A DNA stretch of 64,000 nucleotides from Halomonas dongshanensis (lineage in GTDB: Bacteria > Pseudomonadota > Gammaproteobacteria > Pseudomonadales > Halomonadaceae): positions 62,001-126,000 of the forward strand of contig NZ_JAJISC010000006.1 in assembly GCF_024790395.1 (NCBI RefSeq). The letters are read 5' to 3'. Under the pieces are notes generated by a model. The model had not been told where the DNA came from and did not search any database. It was given only the letters and a program-made list of their open reading frames with translations. Positions within the stretch are counted from its first letter, which is position 1. Each line of letters starts with the position of its first letter. Both the position numbers and the translations under genes were made by a program. Shown here in pieces: positions 56,630-63,671 of this stretch.

Positions 56630-56665
56630 GGTCACCTCACGGCGCAGCGCAGCAGGAGAACCCCG

Positions 56666-56742
56666 CGACTTCCTACGCCGGCATTATCCGGTTCAGGTTC
56701 AAAGGGTGCTTCTCAGCTCGGTGTGATCGAGCGCCCCTGTCG
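56666..56742 (-). promoter_or_regulatory. TPP riboswitch (THI element)
   Basis: On the minus strand the conserved blocks are clear: ACAGGGGCGC, the CTGAGA core, ACCCTTTGAACCTG and CCGGATAATGCCGGCG with the AGGAAGTCG end. It lies 36 bases before thiM. No T-rich terminator follows, so control of translation is likely. An 8-base inverted repeat (56634-56641 with 56741-56748) could pair the ribosome site with the 5' flank of the aptamer. Confidence 0.95.
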
Positions 56743-56750
56743 TGAGGTCA

Positions 56751-56779
56751 ACTATCCCCGGCCCGCGCGCCGCTGTAAA
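56751..56779 (-). promoter_or_regulatory. Candidate promoter of the thiM operon
   Basis: On the minus strand TTTACA (56779-56774) and GATAGT (56756-56751) are 17 bases apart. The start would fall near 56744, right at the aptamer 5' edge. Confidence 0.55.
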
Positions 56780-56798
56780 GCGTTACCCGGCGAAGGCC

Positions 56799-57173
56799 TT
56801 AGTGCACGGCATCTTTGGCGTGGCGTTTGAGCATTTCAAAGGGAATGCTGCCGAGCGCTTTCTCGTGGGTGGCCGAGAGCACGACCGGAGGTGCCACCCC
56901 CGCCTTGGCGGCTTCCAACCAGCGGCTGGCGCACAAACACCAGCGGTCTCCAGGGCGTAGGCCGGGAAAGCCGAAGGCGGGCTCGGGGTGGGTCAAGTCG
57001 TTACCCTGGGAGCGAGTGAAGTCGAGAAACTCCTCGGTGACGATGGCGCACACGCCATGTACGCCTACATCGTCGGGGCCGACGCGGCAAAAACCGTCGC
57101 GGTAAAAACCGGCTTTGGGGTCATGGCAGCAGGGCGTTAGGGGTTCGCCCAGCACATTGCGATCTCGAGACAT
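56799..57173 (-). CDS. DUF2237 family protein
   Basis: The 124 residues match the DUF2237 group: NVLGEPLTPCCHDPKAGFYRDGFC, GVHGVCAIVTEEFLDFTRSQGNDL, FGFPGLRPGDRWCLCASRW. The three conserved cysteine positions suggest metal or redox chemistry, but no function is established. It stands alone, divergent from gloA, upstream of the thiM operon on the same strand. Confidence 0.85.
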   Translation of the reverse strand: MSRDRNVLGEPLTPCCHDPKAGFYRDGFCRVGPDDVGVHGVCAIVTEEFLDFTRSQGNDLTHPEPAFGFPGLRPGDRWCLCASRWLEAAKAGVAPPVVLSATHEKALGSIPFEMLKRHAKDAVH

Positions 57174-57383
57174 GCTACCTCCTGTATGCGTGTTGCCAAA
57201 TGGCGGGGGCTAGACTTTTCCTTAAGTCGCCTCCATGTTGGGTCGTCGCGGCCTTAATGTGTCTCCATTACGACGTTAACCTTTATTAAAGTCGATTTTG
57301 ATCGATATGGTTAGCGATGATGAGTAGACCTTGCATACATGAGCCTTGTACAAAGTAGCGTTTTCGTCAAAGGAGCGATCAAT

Positions 57384-57917
57384 ATGAGTTTTGCAGGTGA
57401 GCAGCACATGGGCGTCGTTACCCCTCCCCCCGAAACCCAGGGATTCCGGCTCAATCACTTGATGCTGCGCGTGGCATCGCCCGAGCGCTCGCTAGCGTTC
57501 TACTCCCGCGTGTTCGGTATGCAGGTGCTACGCAGGCTTGACTTCGCCGAGATGCAGTTTTCGCTCTACTTCCTTGCGCGTCTCGAAGAGGGCGATAGCG
57601 TGCCCGAGGCGCAAGACGCCCGTACCACCTGGACCTTTCAGCAAAAGGGGTTACTGGAGCTGACGCATAATTGGGGAACCGAGACCCAGGAGGGTTTTGC
57701 CTATCACGACGGCAATGCCGAACCGCAAGGCTTTGGCCACATCTGTTTCAGCGTACCTGACTTGGCCAAGGCGCAAGCCTGGTTCGACGCTAACGACGTC
57801 ACCTTCATCAAGCGCGCCGATCAAGGCAAGATGAAAGACGTGATCTTCGTCAAAGACCCCGACGGCTACTGGATCGAGGTGGTTCAGGCCGATCTCTTGG
57901 CCAACATGGGCGACTGA
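57384..57917 (+). CDS. gloA: Lactoylglutathione lyase (glyoxalase I), long form
   Basis: Glyoxalase I converts the methylglyoxal-glutathione hemithioacetal to S-lactoylglutathione. Metal ligands are His25 (LNHLMLRV), Glu92 (LELTHN), His119 (GFGHICFSV) and Glu165 (WIEVVQ). At 177 residues it is the long form related to eukaryotic and Pseudomonas GloA3 enzymes, often zinc-dependent, not the about 135-residue nickel type of E. coli. The ATG at 57384 follows AAAGGAG; the upstream in-frame start at 57339 lacks a site. The next gene starts one base after its stop. Confidence 0.94.
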   Translation: MSFAGEQHMGVVTPPPETQGFRLNHLMLRVASPERSLAFYSRVFGMQVLRRLDFAEMQFSLYFLARLEEGDSVPEAQDARTTWTFQQKGLLELTHNWGTETQEGFAYHDGNAEPQGFGHICFSVPDLAKAQAWFDANDVTFIKRADQGKMKDVIFVKDPDGYWIEVVQADLLANMGD

Positions 57918-57918
57918 C

Positions 57919-58287
57919 GTGGCACACCTGCTGTTTCGCCTGCGCCACGTCACCGACGAAGAAGCCGCCGAGGTACGCGCGCTTCTGGACGAACATGGGT
58001 TCGACGTCTACGAAACCCAGGCGGGTTTTTTCCGCTTGGGCGTCGATGCCATCTGGCTGCGTCATGCTGACCAGCGCGATGCCGCCGAGGCGGTGCTCAA
58101 GCGCTACCAGGTCGAGCGTTTCACCCGCGCAAGAAGCGAGTTGGACGCCGCACGTACGCGGGGCGAGGCACCTACGCTATGGCAGCGCCTCAACGAGCGG
58201 CCGGTAAGCGTTTTGCTGACCTTCGTTGGCGTCATCCTGGTAGCCGCGCTCACGCTGATTCCTTTTCTTGCCTTGATGATGAAATAA
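57919..58287 (+). CDS. DUF6164-type small membrane protein
   Basis: The 122 residues begin MAHLLFRLRHVTDEEAAEVR, with a soluble ferredoxin-like domain of the DUF2007/DUF6164 sort and a C-terminal hydrophobic helix (about 97-119). The GTG start lies two bases after the gloA stop, so the two are one operon. Function is unknown; co-occurrence with gloA is the only hint. Family assignment is from memory of similar halomonad proteins. Confidence 0.7.
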   Translation: MAHLLFRLRHVTDEEAAEVRALLDEHGFDVYETQAGFFRLGVDAIWLRHADQRDAAEAVLKRYQVERFTRARSELDAARTRGEAPTLWQRLNERPVSVLLTFVGVILVAALTLIPFLALMMK

Positions 58288-58289
58288 AA

Positions 58290-58314
58290 AGAGCCAGCCA
58301 TTGCGGCTAGCTCT
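58290..58314 (-). terminator. Terminator for ampC (minus strand)
   Basis: Read on the minus strand, AGAGCTAGCC, loop GCAAT, GGCTGGCTCT is followed by TTTTTA. The stem has one mismatch in 10. On the plus strand no T run follows, so it mainly serves the beta-lactamase gene. Confidence 0.65.
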
Positions 58315-58373
58315 CTCTCAAAGACGCTTTCTTAGGAGTACTTTCTAAGTGGCGCTTGGCGCTTCGGTAGCGA

Positions 58374-59534
58374 TCACTGTGTATCGGTCAGCGCCGTCAG
58401 CAATCGATAGGCGGCCTCGACGCGCTCGGCGTTGGGGTAGTTACGGTTGGCCAGCATGACGATCGCCACGTCTTCGCTGGGCACGAGGGCCGCGTAAGCA
58501 CCAAAGCCGTTGGTCGAACCCGTCTTGTTGTACCAGTAGTCTGGGCTAGGCGGCGAGGGCGGCGTCAAGCGCTCGGCAGGCTGCGGTTCCAGCGCCATCT
58601 CGGTGGAGTTCCCTGCGCGCAGCGTGTCGAGCGTTACCGGGTAACGGTAGCGCTCCCATCCCAAGCCTTGCTCCATATCACCCAGTGCCACGTAGCCGGT
58701 GCGGGTAAGCGCCAAGGCTTCGCTGAGCGTGGGGTCGATATCGGCGTCGTCGACATGAGCGGTGACGAAGCTCAGCAAATCTTCGGCATTGGTCTTCACT
58801 CCATACGCCTGGGCATCCAGAGAGCCTGGGCTGACGCGTACCGGGGCATCGTCGCGCGAATAGCCCCAGGCGTAGTCCGCCTCTTGGGCTTCGGACACCT
58901 GATAGACGCTGTGCGTTAGCCCCAAGGGTGACAACACGCGTGACTGCATGGCATCTGCGAAGGGCTCATCCAGCCGCTCGGCCACGAGGTAGCCCAACAG
59001 ACCGATGCTGGGGTTCGAGTACAGACGCTGGGTGCCCGGCGGGTACGCGGGCTGCCACTGGCGGTAGTAATCGAGCATGGACGCTTCGTCGGTCACGTGC
59101 TCGGGAAACTGCAAAGGCAGGCCGCCTGCGGTGTAGGTGCCGAGCTCGAGCAGGCTAATGTCATCGAAGGCGCTGCCCGCAAGCGCCGGGGCATGACGGG
59201 AAGCGGCGTCGTCGAGCGATAGCGCACCGCTGGCCAGGGCCTGCCCAGCCAGGGCTGCGGTGAAGAGCTTACTCACCGAGCCTATCTCGAACAGCGTTTG
59301 AGCGGTCACTTCGGTTTGGGCGTCGCGATCAGCAAGCCCGTAATAAAAGTAATGGTGCTCGCCGTTGATGCTTAGCCCAATCGCCATGCCTGGAATGCGC
59401 TGCTCGGCCATAAGTGGCGTGACGATGCCATCGACCAGCGCGGTTAACTGCGCTTCGTCAGGGGTTGTTTCAAGGGCAAAGGTAGGAGAAGCGAGCAGCA
59501 TACCGACAAAGCCGGCCGTTATCGTTCTGCGCAT
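58374..59534 (-). CDS. ampC: Class C (AmpC-type) serine beta-lactamase
   Basis: The 386 residues begin with a signal peptide (MRRTITAGFVGMLLASPTFA, cut near residue 20) and carry the class C motifs SVSK (Ser86), YSN (172-174) and KTG (337-339). These are spaced as in AmpC cephalosporinases. The divergent regulator at 59670 is AmpR-like, the standard inducible pair. Whether it confers measurable resistance is not known from sequence; a related esterase is less likely given the YSN and KTG motifs. Confidence 0.9.
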   Translation of the reverse strand: MRRTITAGFVGMLLASPTFALETTPDEAQLTALVDGIVTPLMAEQRIPGMAIGLSINGEHHYFYYGLADRDAQTEVTAQTLFEIGSVSKLFTAALAGQALASGALSLDDAASRHAPALAGSAFDDISLLELGTYTAGGLPLQFPEHVTDEASMLDYYRQWQPAYPPGTQRLYSNPSIGLLGYLVAERLDEPFADAMQSRVLSPLGLTHSVYQVSEAQEADYAWGYSRDDAPVRVSPGSLDAQAYGVKTNAEDLLSFVTAHVDDADIDPTLSEALALTRTGYVALGDMEQGLGWERYRYPVTLDTLRAGNSTEMALEPQPAERLTPPSPPSPDYWYNKTGSTNGFGAYAALVPSEDVAIVMLANRNYPNAERVEAAYRLLTALTDTQ

Positions 59535-59669
59535 GTGAGGGGCTCCGAGAAGCTGGGTGAGATAGGTAAAGGTGTCTTGCGACGGTAGGTAGGGATGTTA
59601 AATATCCTTGAGGCAGCCTACAAACGACGATATTTTGCCTTTGGTATTAGAAAAATTAGGGCTTGTGTC

Positions 59670-60539
59670 ATGCCGTCACATCTACCTTTTAAAGCGCTGC
59701 ACGCCTTCGAAGCTTCCGCCAGGCATTTGAGTTTTACGCGTGCGGCGGAAGAGCTCTGCGTCACCCAGGCGGCCGTTAGCCATCAGGTCAAACATTTGGA
59801 GAGTGAGCTCAAGGTGTTGCTGTTCAAGCGTTTGCCACGTGGGCTCAAGCTGACCCATGAAGGCGAACGGCTGCTGCCGGTATTGACGGCGGCGTTTGGT
59901 CAGATGTCGCTGGCGCTGGAGCAGCTGGGAGAGACGACCTACCGGCACCCGCTCCATGTCGGGGTGGTCGGCACCTTCGCCGTTGGTTGGCTGCTTCCGC
60001 GCCTAGCCGATTTCGAGGCGCAGCACCCTTTCGTCGATGTCCGCCTCTCGACGCACAACAACCGTACCGATATGGCCGCCGAAGGGCTCGATATGGCGAT
60101 CCGCTTTGGCGATGGTGCCTGGCATGGCATTGCGGCTCAGCCGCTTTTGCCCGGTTTTTTTTCAGTGCTGTGTACGCCTGCCATCGCGCGCCGTCTTATC
60201 ACGCCGCAGGACGTGCTGCACGAGGTATGGTTGCGCTCCTACCGCGCCGATGAGTGGTCCCAGTGGCTTGCGGTCGCTGGAATCGAGGAGGGGATGACCA
60301 AGCCCCGTAATCTAGTGTTCGACTCTTCCGCCGTCATGATGGAAGCGGCGCTTCAGGGGGTTGGCATTGCCCTAGCACCGCCAGCCATGTTCACCCGCCA
60401 TCTTGCCAATGGCACGCTCGTGCAGCCCTTCGATACCATGGTTGATCTAGGCAGCTACTGGCTAACGCGGCTTCAATCGCGTAGCGACGACATCGCGATG
60501 GCGGCCTTCCGCCGCTGGATCACCCAGGCCTTTCGATAG
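59670..60539 (+). CDS. ampR: AmpR-like LysR-family regulator
   Basis: The 289 residues starting MPSHLPFKALHAFEASARHLSFTRAAEELCVTQAAVSHQV strongly resemble AmpR/GcvA LysR proteins. AmpR activates ampC when muropeptide ligands signal cell-wall damage. The start at 59670 matches the family; upstream in-frame codons to 59595 lie in the shared 135-base intergenic region with ampC. The ribosome site is weak. No ampG or ampD is present nearby. Confidence 0.85.
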   Translation: MPSHLPFKALHAFEASARHLSFTRAAEELCVTQAAVSHQVKHLESELKVLLFKRLPRGLKLTHEGERLLPVLTAAFGQMSLALEQLGETTYRHPLHVGVVGTFAVGWLLPRLADFEAQHPFVDVRLSTHNNRTDMAAEGLDMAIRFGDGAWHGIAAQPLLPGFFSVLCTPAIARRLITPQDVLHEVWLRSYRADEWSQWLAVAGIEEGMTKPRNLVFDSSAVMMEAALQGVGIALAPPAMFTRHLANGTLVQPFDTMVDLGSYWLTRLQSRSDDIAMAAFRRWITQAFR

Positions 60540-60561
60540 CACTTACTCACTTTATGTGCAC

Positions 60562-60585
60562 AAAAAAGCGCCCGCGAGGGGCGCT
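60562..60585 (-). terminator. Terminator of the zinc transporter operon (minus strand)
   Basis: On the minus strand AGCGCCC, loop CTCGC, GGGCGCT (with flanking extra pairs) is followed by six T. It lies 23 bases after the znuA stop and may also slow plus-strand transcripts from ampR. Confidence 0.8.
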
Positions 60586-60607
60586 CTGTGCAGCACTTTA
60601 GGCCATT

Positions 60608-61753
60608 TTAGTCGTGGCTATGCTCGTGCTCGTGCTCGTGCTCATGCTCATGCTCGTGGTCATGGTCATGGCTGTGCTCATGGCTATGTTCGTGAGCGTG
60701 TTCGCCGTGGCCCGGCTCGGCCAGGGCGGCGTGCAGCAGCTCGGCGTTGTGGCGCATCATGCCAAGGTAGGTGCTAGCTTCGCCTTCGGCGGAGAGGGCG
60801 TCGGCGTACAGCGTACCGGCGATTTCAAGGCCCGTCTCTTCGGAGAGTTGATCGATCACTGCTGCGTTGGTCATGTTCTCGTGGAACAGAGCCTTAACGT
60901 TTTCGGCGTTGATCAAATCGATCAGCTCAGCCATGCGCGCGCTGCTCGCTTCGGCTTCGGTAGAAAGGCCGACAGGCGCCAAAAAGCGCACGCCGTAGGC
61001 GTGTGAGAAGTAGCCGAAAGAGTCGTGGCCGGTGATGACGCTGGTGCTCGGCGGAACGTCGCTGATCAGCTCACGAATCTCGCCATCCAGCGCCGCCATC
61101 TCTTCGAGGTACTGATCGGCATTGGCACGGTAGTCGTCGGCATTCTCTTCGTCGACGGCGATCAGGCCATCGCGAATGTTGGCGATATAGACGCGCGCCT
61201 GCTCCATGTCCTGCCAGGCGTGAGGGTCGAATTCACCGTGAACATGGGTGTGCTCGTGAGCGTGCTCATGCGCATGATCGTGGCCATGCTCGTGATCATG
61301 TTCGTGCTCGTGCTCGTGCCCGTGGTCATGGCCATGATCGTGATCGTGGCTGTGCGCGTGGTCGTGTCCATGATCGTGCTCGTGGCCATGGCTATGCTCG
61401 TGCGGATGGTAGTCGAGCTTGTCGATGCCGTCGCTTGCGGTTATCAACTCGCCTTCGTACTCGCTGGAGTCGAGCAGGCGATCCATCCAACCTTCGAACA
61501 GCAGGCCGTTGAAGACGACGAGGTCGGCTTCGGCGAGCGCGCGTGCATCGCCCGGACGCGGTGTGTAGACGTGCGAATCGCCATCGGGGCCGACGAGAGC
61601 GGTGACGTCGACGTGATCACCACCGACGTTCTCGACCATGTCAGCCAGGATGGAGAAGCTCGTAACGACCTGCACGCGATCGGCGGCCATGGCGGCCGGA
61701 ATGGCCAGCAGCGCCGAAACGCCGACGAGCAGAGGAGAAAAACGTAAAGACAT
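60608..61753 (-). CDS. znuA: Zinc ABC transporter substrate-binding protein, two His-rich regions
   Basis: This periplasmic cluster A-I binding protein (381 residues, signal peptide ending AAMA near 23) has the metal ligands His61, His178 (FDPHAW) and His243 (TGHDSFGYF). A long His/Asp/Glu-rich loop fills residues 116-172, as in ZnuA. Unusually, a second His-rich tail closes the protein (349-380). Both could load or buffer zinc, supporting a zinc role over manganese. It is the last gene of the Zur-box operon. Confidence 0.9.
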   Translation of the reverse strand: MSLRFSPLLVGVSALLAIPAAMAADRVQVVTSFSILADMVENVGGDHVDVTALVGPDGDSHVYTPRPGDARALAEADLVVFNGLLFEGWMDRLLDSSEYEGELITASDGIDKLDYHPHEHSHGHEHDHGHDHAHSHDHDHGHDHGHEHEHEHDHEHGHDHAHEHAHEHTHVHGEFDPHAWQDMEQARVYIANIRDGLIAVDEENADDYRANADQYLEEMAALDGEIRELISDVPPSTSVITGHDSFGYFSHAYGVRFLAPVGLSTEAEASSARMAELIDLINAENVKALFHENMTNAAVIDQLSEETGLEIAGTLYADALSAEGEASTYLGMMRHNAELLHAALAEPGHGEHAHEHSHEHSHDHDHEHEHEHEHEHEHSHD

Positions 61754-61773
61754 AACGACTCCTAGTGAGTGGG

Positions 61774-62667
61774 TTAGTGCGAGGTAGACTCGGCGCCAAG
61801 CGGAGCGGCCTTACGGCGCAACCTTGCCGTTAGACTGTGATACCGACCGAACAGCGCCGAAAACAGATACCCCACTCCCGCCAGTAAAATGATGCTTGGG
61901 CCAGAGGGGATATCCAGGTGATAAGAGAGCAACAGCCCGCCGGTGCTCGAGAGCATCGCCAACACCACGGCAATGCCGATAAGCCCTTCTAAGCGCTTGC
62001 TCCAAAAGCGCGCGGCCGTGGCGGGCAGCATCATCAAACCGACCGCCATCAGCGTGCCGAGGGTTTGAAACCCCGCAGTCAGGTTGAGTACCAAAAGCGC
62101 TAAAAAGACGCTGTGAACCCAGGCGTTACGGCGGCTTTGCCCGCGTAGAAAGAGCGGATCGAGACACTCCACCACCAGGGCGCGAAAGACCAGGGCCAGC
62201 GTGACCACGATCAGCGAGGTGATACCGGCAATCAACAAGAGCGCCGTGGAGTTAATAGCCAGAATCGAGCCGAACAGCACATGGGTGAGATCGACGCTAC
62301 TGCCGCCTAGCGAGATCATCATCACCCCTGCGGCGAGCGCGATGATGAAGAAACTGGCCATGGCGGCGTCTTCGCGCTGGCCGCCCATCTTGGATACCGC
62401 ACCCGCCAAGAGCGCCACCAGCAAGCCGAACAAGACCCCGCCAATGCTCATCGCCGGTAGCGAGAACCCCGCAAGCAAAAAGCCCAGAGCGACGCCCGGC
62501 AGAATGGCGTGGGCCATGGCGTCACCGATCAGACTCATGCCGCGCAGCACCAAAAATACGCCCAGCGGCGGCGCGGCCAACGAAAGCGCCAAGCCACCTA
62601 CCGCAGCGCGGCGCATAAAACCGTAGCCAAAGGGGGCCACGAACCAGGCATCAAGCAGTGCCAACAT
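61774..62667 (-). CDS. znuB: Zinc ABC transporter permease
   Basis: The 297 residues form about eight to nine hydrophobic helices of the ABC-3 permease family, with LRGMSLIGDAMAHAILPGVALG and the C-terminal DIPSGPSIILLAG. It imports the metal delivered by ZnuA. Its ATG lies within the znuC 3' end (17-base overlap), indicating tight coupling. A 20-base gap separates it from znuA. Confidence 0.9.
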   Translation of the reverse strand: MLALLDAWFVAPFGYGFMRRAAVGGLALSLAAPPLGVFLVLRGMSLIGDAMAHAILPGVALGFLLAGFSLPAMSIGGVLFGLLVALLAGAVSKMGGQREDAAMASFFIIALAAGVMMISLGGSSVDLTHVLFGSILAINSTALLLIAGITSLIVVTLALVFRALVVECLDPLFLRGQSRRNAWVHSVFLALLVLNLTAGFQTLGTLMAVGLMMLPATAARFWSKRLEGLIGIAVVLAMLSSTGGLLLSYHLDIPSGPSIILLAGVGYLFSALFGRYHSLTARLRRKAAPLGAESTSH

Positions 62668-63388
62668 GACGGCCTCCTGCGGTATCGAACGACATGAGGT
62701 TGGCCGAGGCCATCGGCTGCTGTAGGGCGCTGGGCGCCAGCCACTGGCCGTGGCCTGCGTTCAACATCAGTACCTCATCGGCCAGGCGGCGCAGGTGGTC
62801 CATGTCGTGGAGAACGATCAAGATGGTCATGCCATCGTCCGCCATCTGACGCAGAATGCGCACCAGGATATCGATGGTGTCGCGATCGACGTTGGCAAAC
62901 GGCTCATCGAGAAGAAGAAGCTCGGCTTCTTGCATCAGGGTGCGGCCGATGAGCGCGCGCTGGCGCTGGCCACCCGAGAGCTCGCCCAGCTGGCGGTGCG
63001 CCAAGTGCGAAATGCCTAAGCGCGCCATGATGTCGCGGCCCTTGCGATAGTGCGCTTCGCAGTAGCCTTTGAAAGCGCCGTGGCTCGGCCAGGTGCCCGT
63101 CATCACCAGCTCTTCCACGCTCATGGGAAAGCTCAAATCGAGCGCTAGCTGCTGGGGCAGCCAGGCGCGTCGCTCGCGAGCGATGCTACACTCGACCTTG
63201 CCCGATACCGGGCGCAGCTCGCCCATGATGGCTTGAATCAAAGTGCTTTTACCGGCGCCGTTAGGGCCGATCAGTGCGGTGATGGCGCCAGGGCGAACGT
63301 CGCCTTCGATATGCTCAAGCACCATGCGATGGCCTTGGGCCAAATGCAGGTCGCGCAGCCTTAGGCGAGAGTGGGCGTGCGTGCTCAT
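62651..63388 (-). CDS. znuC: Zinc ABC transporter ATP-binding protein
   Basis: The 245 residues contain Walker A GPNGAGKST (41-49), the signature LSGGQRQRALIGRTL, Walker B LLLLDEPFANVD and the H-loop IVLHDMDHL. The ATG at 63388 overlaps the stop of the small upstream ORF (ATGA). The sequence is somewhat divergent from E. coli ZnuC and close to the AztA/manganese-type branch, so the metal is assigned mainly from the His-rich ZnuA and the Zur box. Confidence 0.88.
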   Translation of the reverse strand: MSTHAHSRLRLRDLHLAQGHRMVLEHIEGDVRPGAITALIGPNGAGKSTLIQAIMGELRPVSGKVECSIARERRAWLPQQLALDLSFPMSVEELVMTGTWPSHGAFKGYCEAHYRKGRDIMARLGISHLAHRQLGELSGGQRQRALIGRTLMQEAELLLLDEPFANVDRDTIDILVRILRQMADDGMTILIVLHDMDHLRRLADEVLMLNAGHGQWLAPSALQQPMASANLMSFDTAGGRHVGTA

Positions 63389-63534
63389 CGCGGCCACCCG
63401 CCGGCCCAGTAGACCAGTAGCCAAAGCGCCAAAAGGGGAACCGCCACGAACAGCAAGCGTTTCGTGGCGGAGAGTGACATCAGCGAAAAGTGGCAGGGCC
63501 CTTCGCGATTATGACGATGCGTACGGTGACCCAA
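63385..63534 (-). CDS. Small His-rich single-helix membrane ORF before znuC
   Basis: A TTG at 63534, six bases after GGAGAG, opens a 49-codon frame. The N-terminus is rich in possible metal ligands (GHRTHRHNREGPCH: His3, His6, His8, Cys14, His15), followed by a hydrophobic helix (about 28-45) ending in WAGGWPR. An internal ATG at 63480 would give only the 31-residue membrane part. The stop overlaps the znuC ATG by four bases. No family is recognised; it may assist the transporter or simply be a leader. Confidence 0.6.
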   Translation of the reverse strand: MGHRTHRHNREGPCHFSLMSLSATKRLLFVAVPLLALWLLVYWAGGWPR

Positions 63535-63553
63535 GGTTCTCTCCGGTGGATCC

Positions 63554-63576
63554 AATAAGTTATAACATAACATTTG
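63554..63576 (-). promoter_or_regulatory. Zur box over the znu promoter
   Basis: On the minus strand the 23 bases run AAATGTTAT-GT-TATAAC with the palindromic core GTTATAACATAAC, close to the E. coli Zur consensus. The inner TATAAC (63564-63559) could be a -10 with TTTGGC (63587-63582) as -35, 17 bases apart, so Zur binding would block it. An inverted repeat GCGGGGC/GCCCCGC (63577-63599) lies directly upstream. Confidence 0.85.
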
Positions 63577-63671
63577 GCGGGGCCAAAAAATTGCCCCGCA
63601 TTTTACGCCCTAATCGTCTAGCGAACAAAGCGATCATCAAGAGTGATGGGTTTGGCGGCCTCTCATATCGA

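Noticed and set aside
57347..57352. TTGTACAA palindrome upstream of gloA as a second LitR-type site
   Set aside because: Only one box is present, with no partner at the 20-base spacing seen near the regulator. A lone 6-8 base match is expected by chance.
61250..61400. CRISPR-like or minisatellite repeat appearance
   Set aside because: It is the His-rich coding region of znuA; units are codon-level and irregular, with no spacers.
61025..61747. 240-codon Val/Met-rich plus-strand frame opposite znuA
   Set aside because: The apparent membrane-like Val/Met stretches are the reverse complement of His/Asp codon repeats in znuA.
63577..63599. Terminator for the right-edge minus-strand gene
   Set aside because: The stem is good but no T run follows on the minus strand, so I mention it only as an inverted repeat next to the Zur box.
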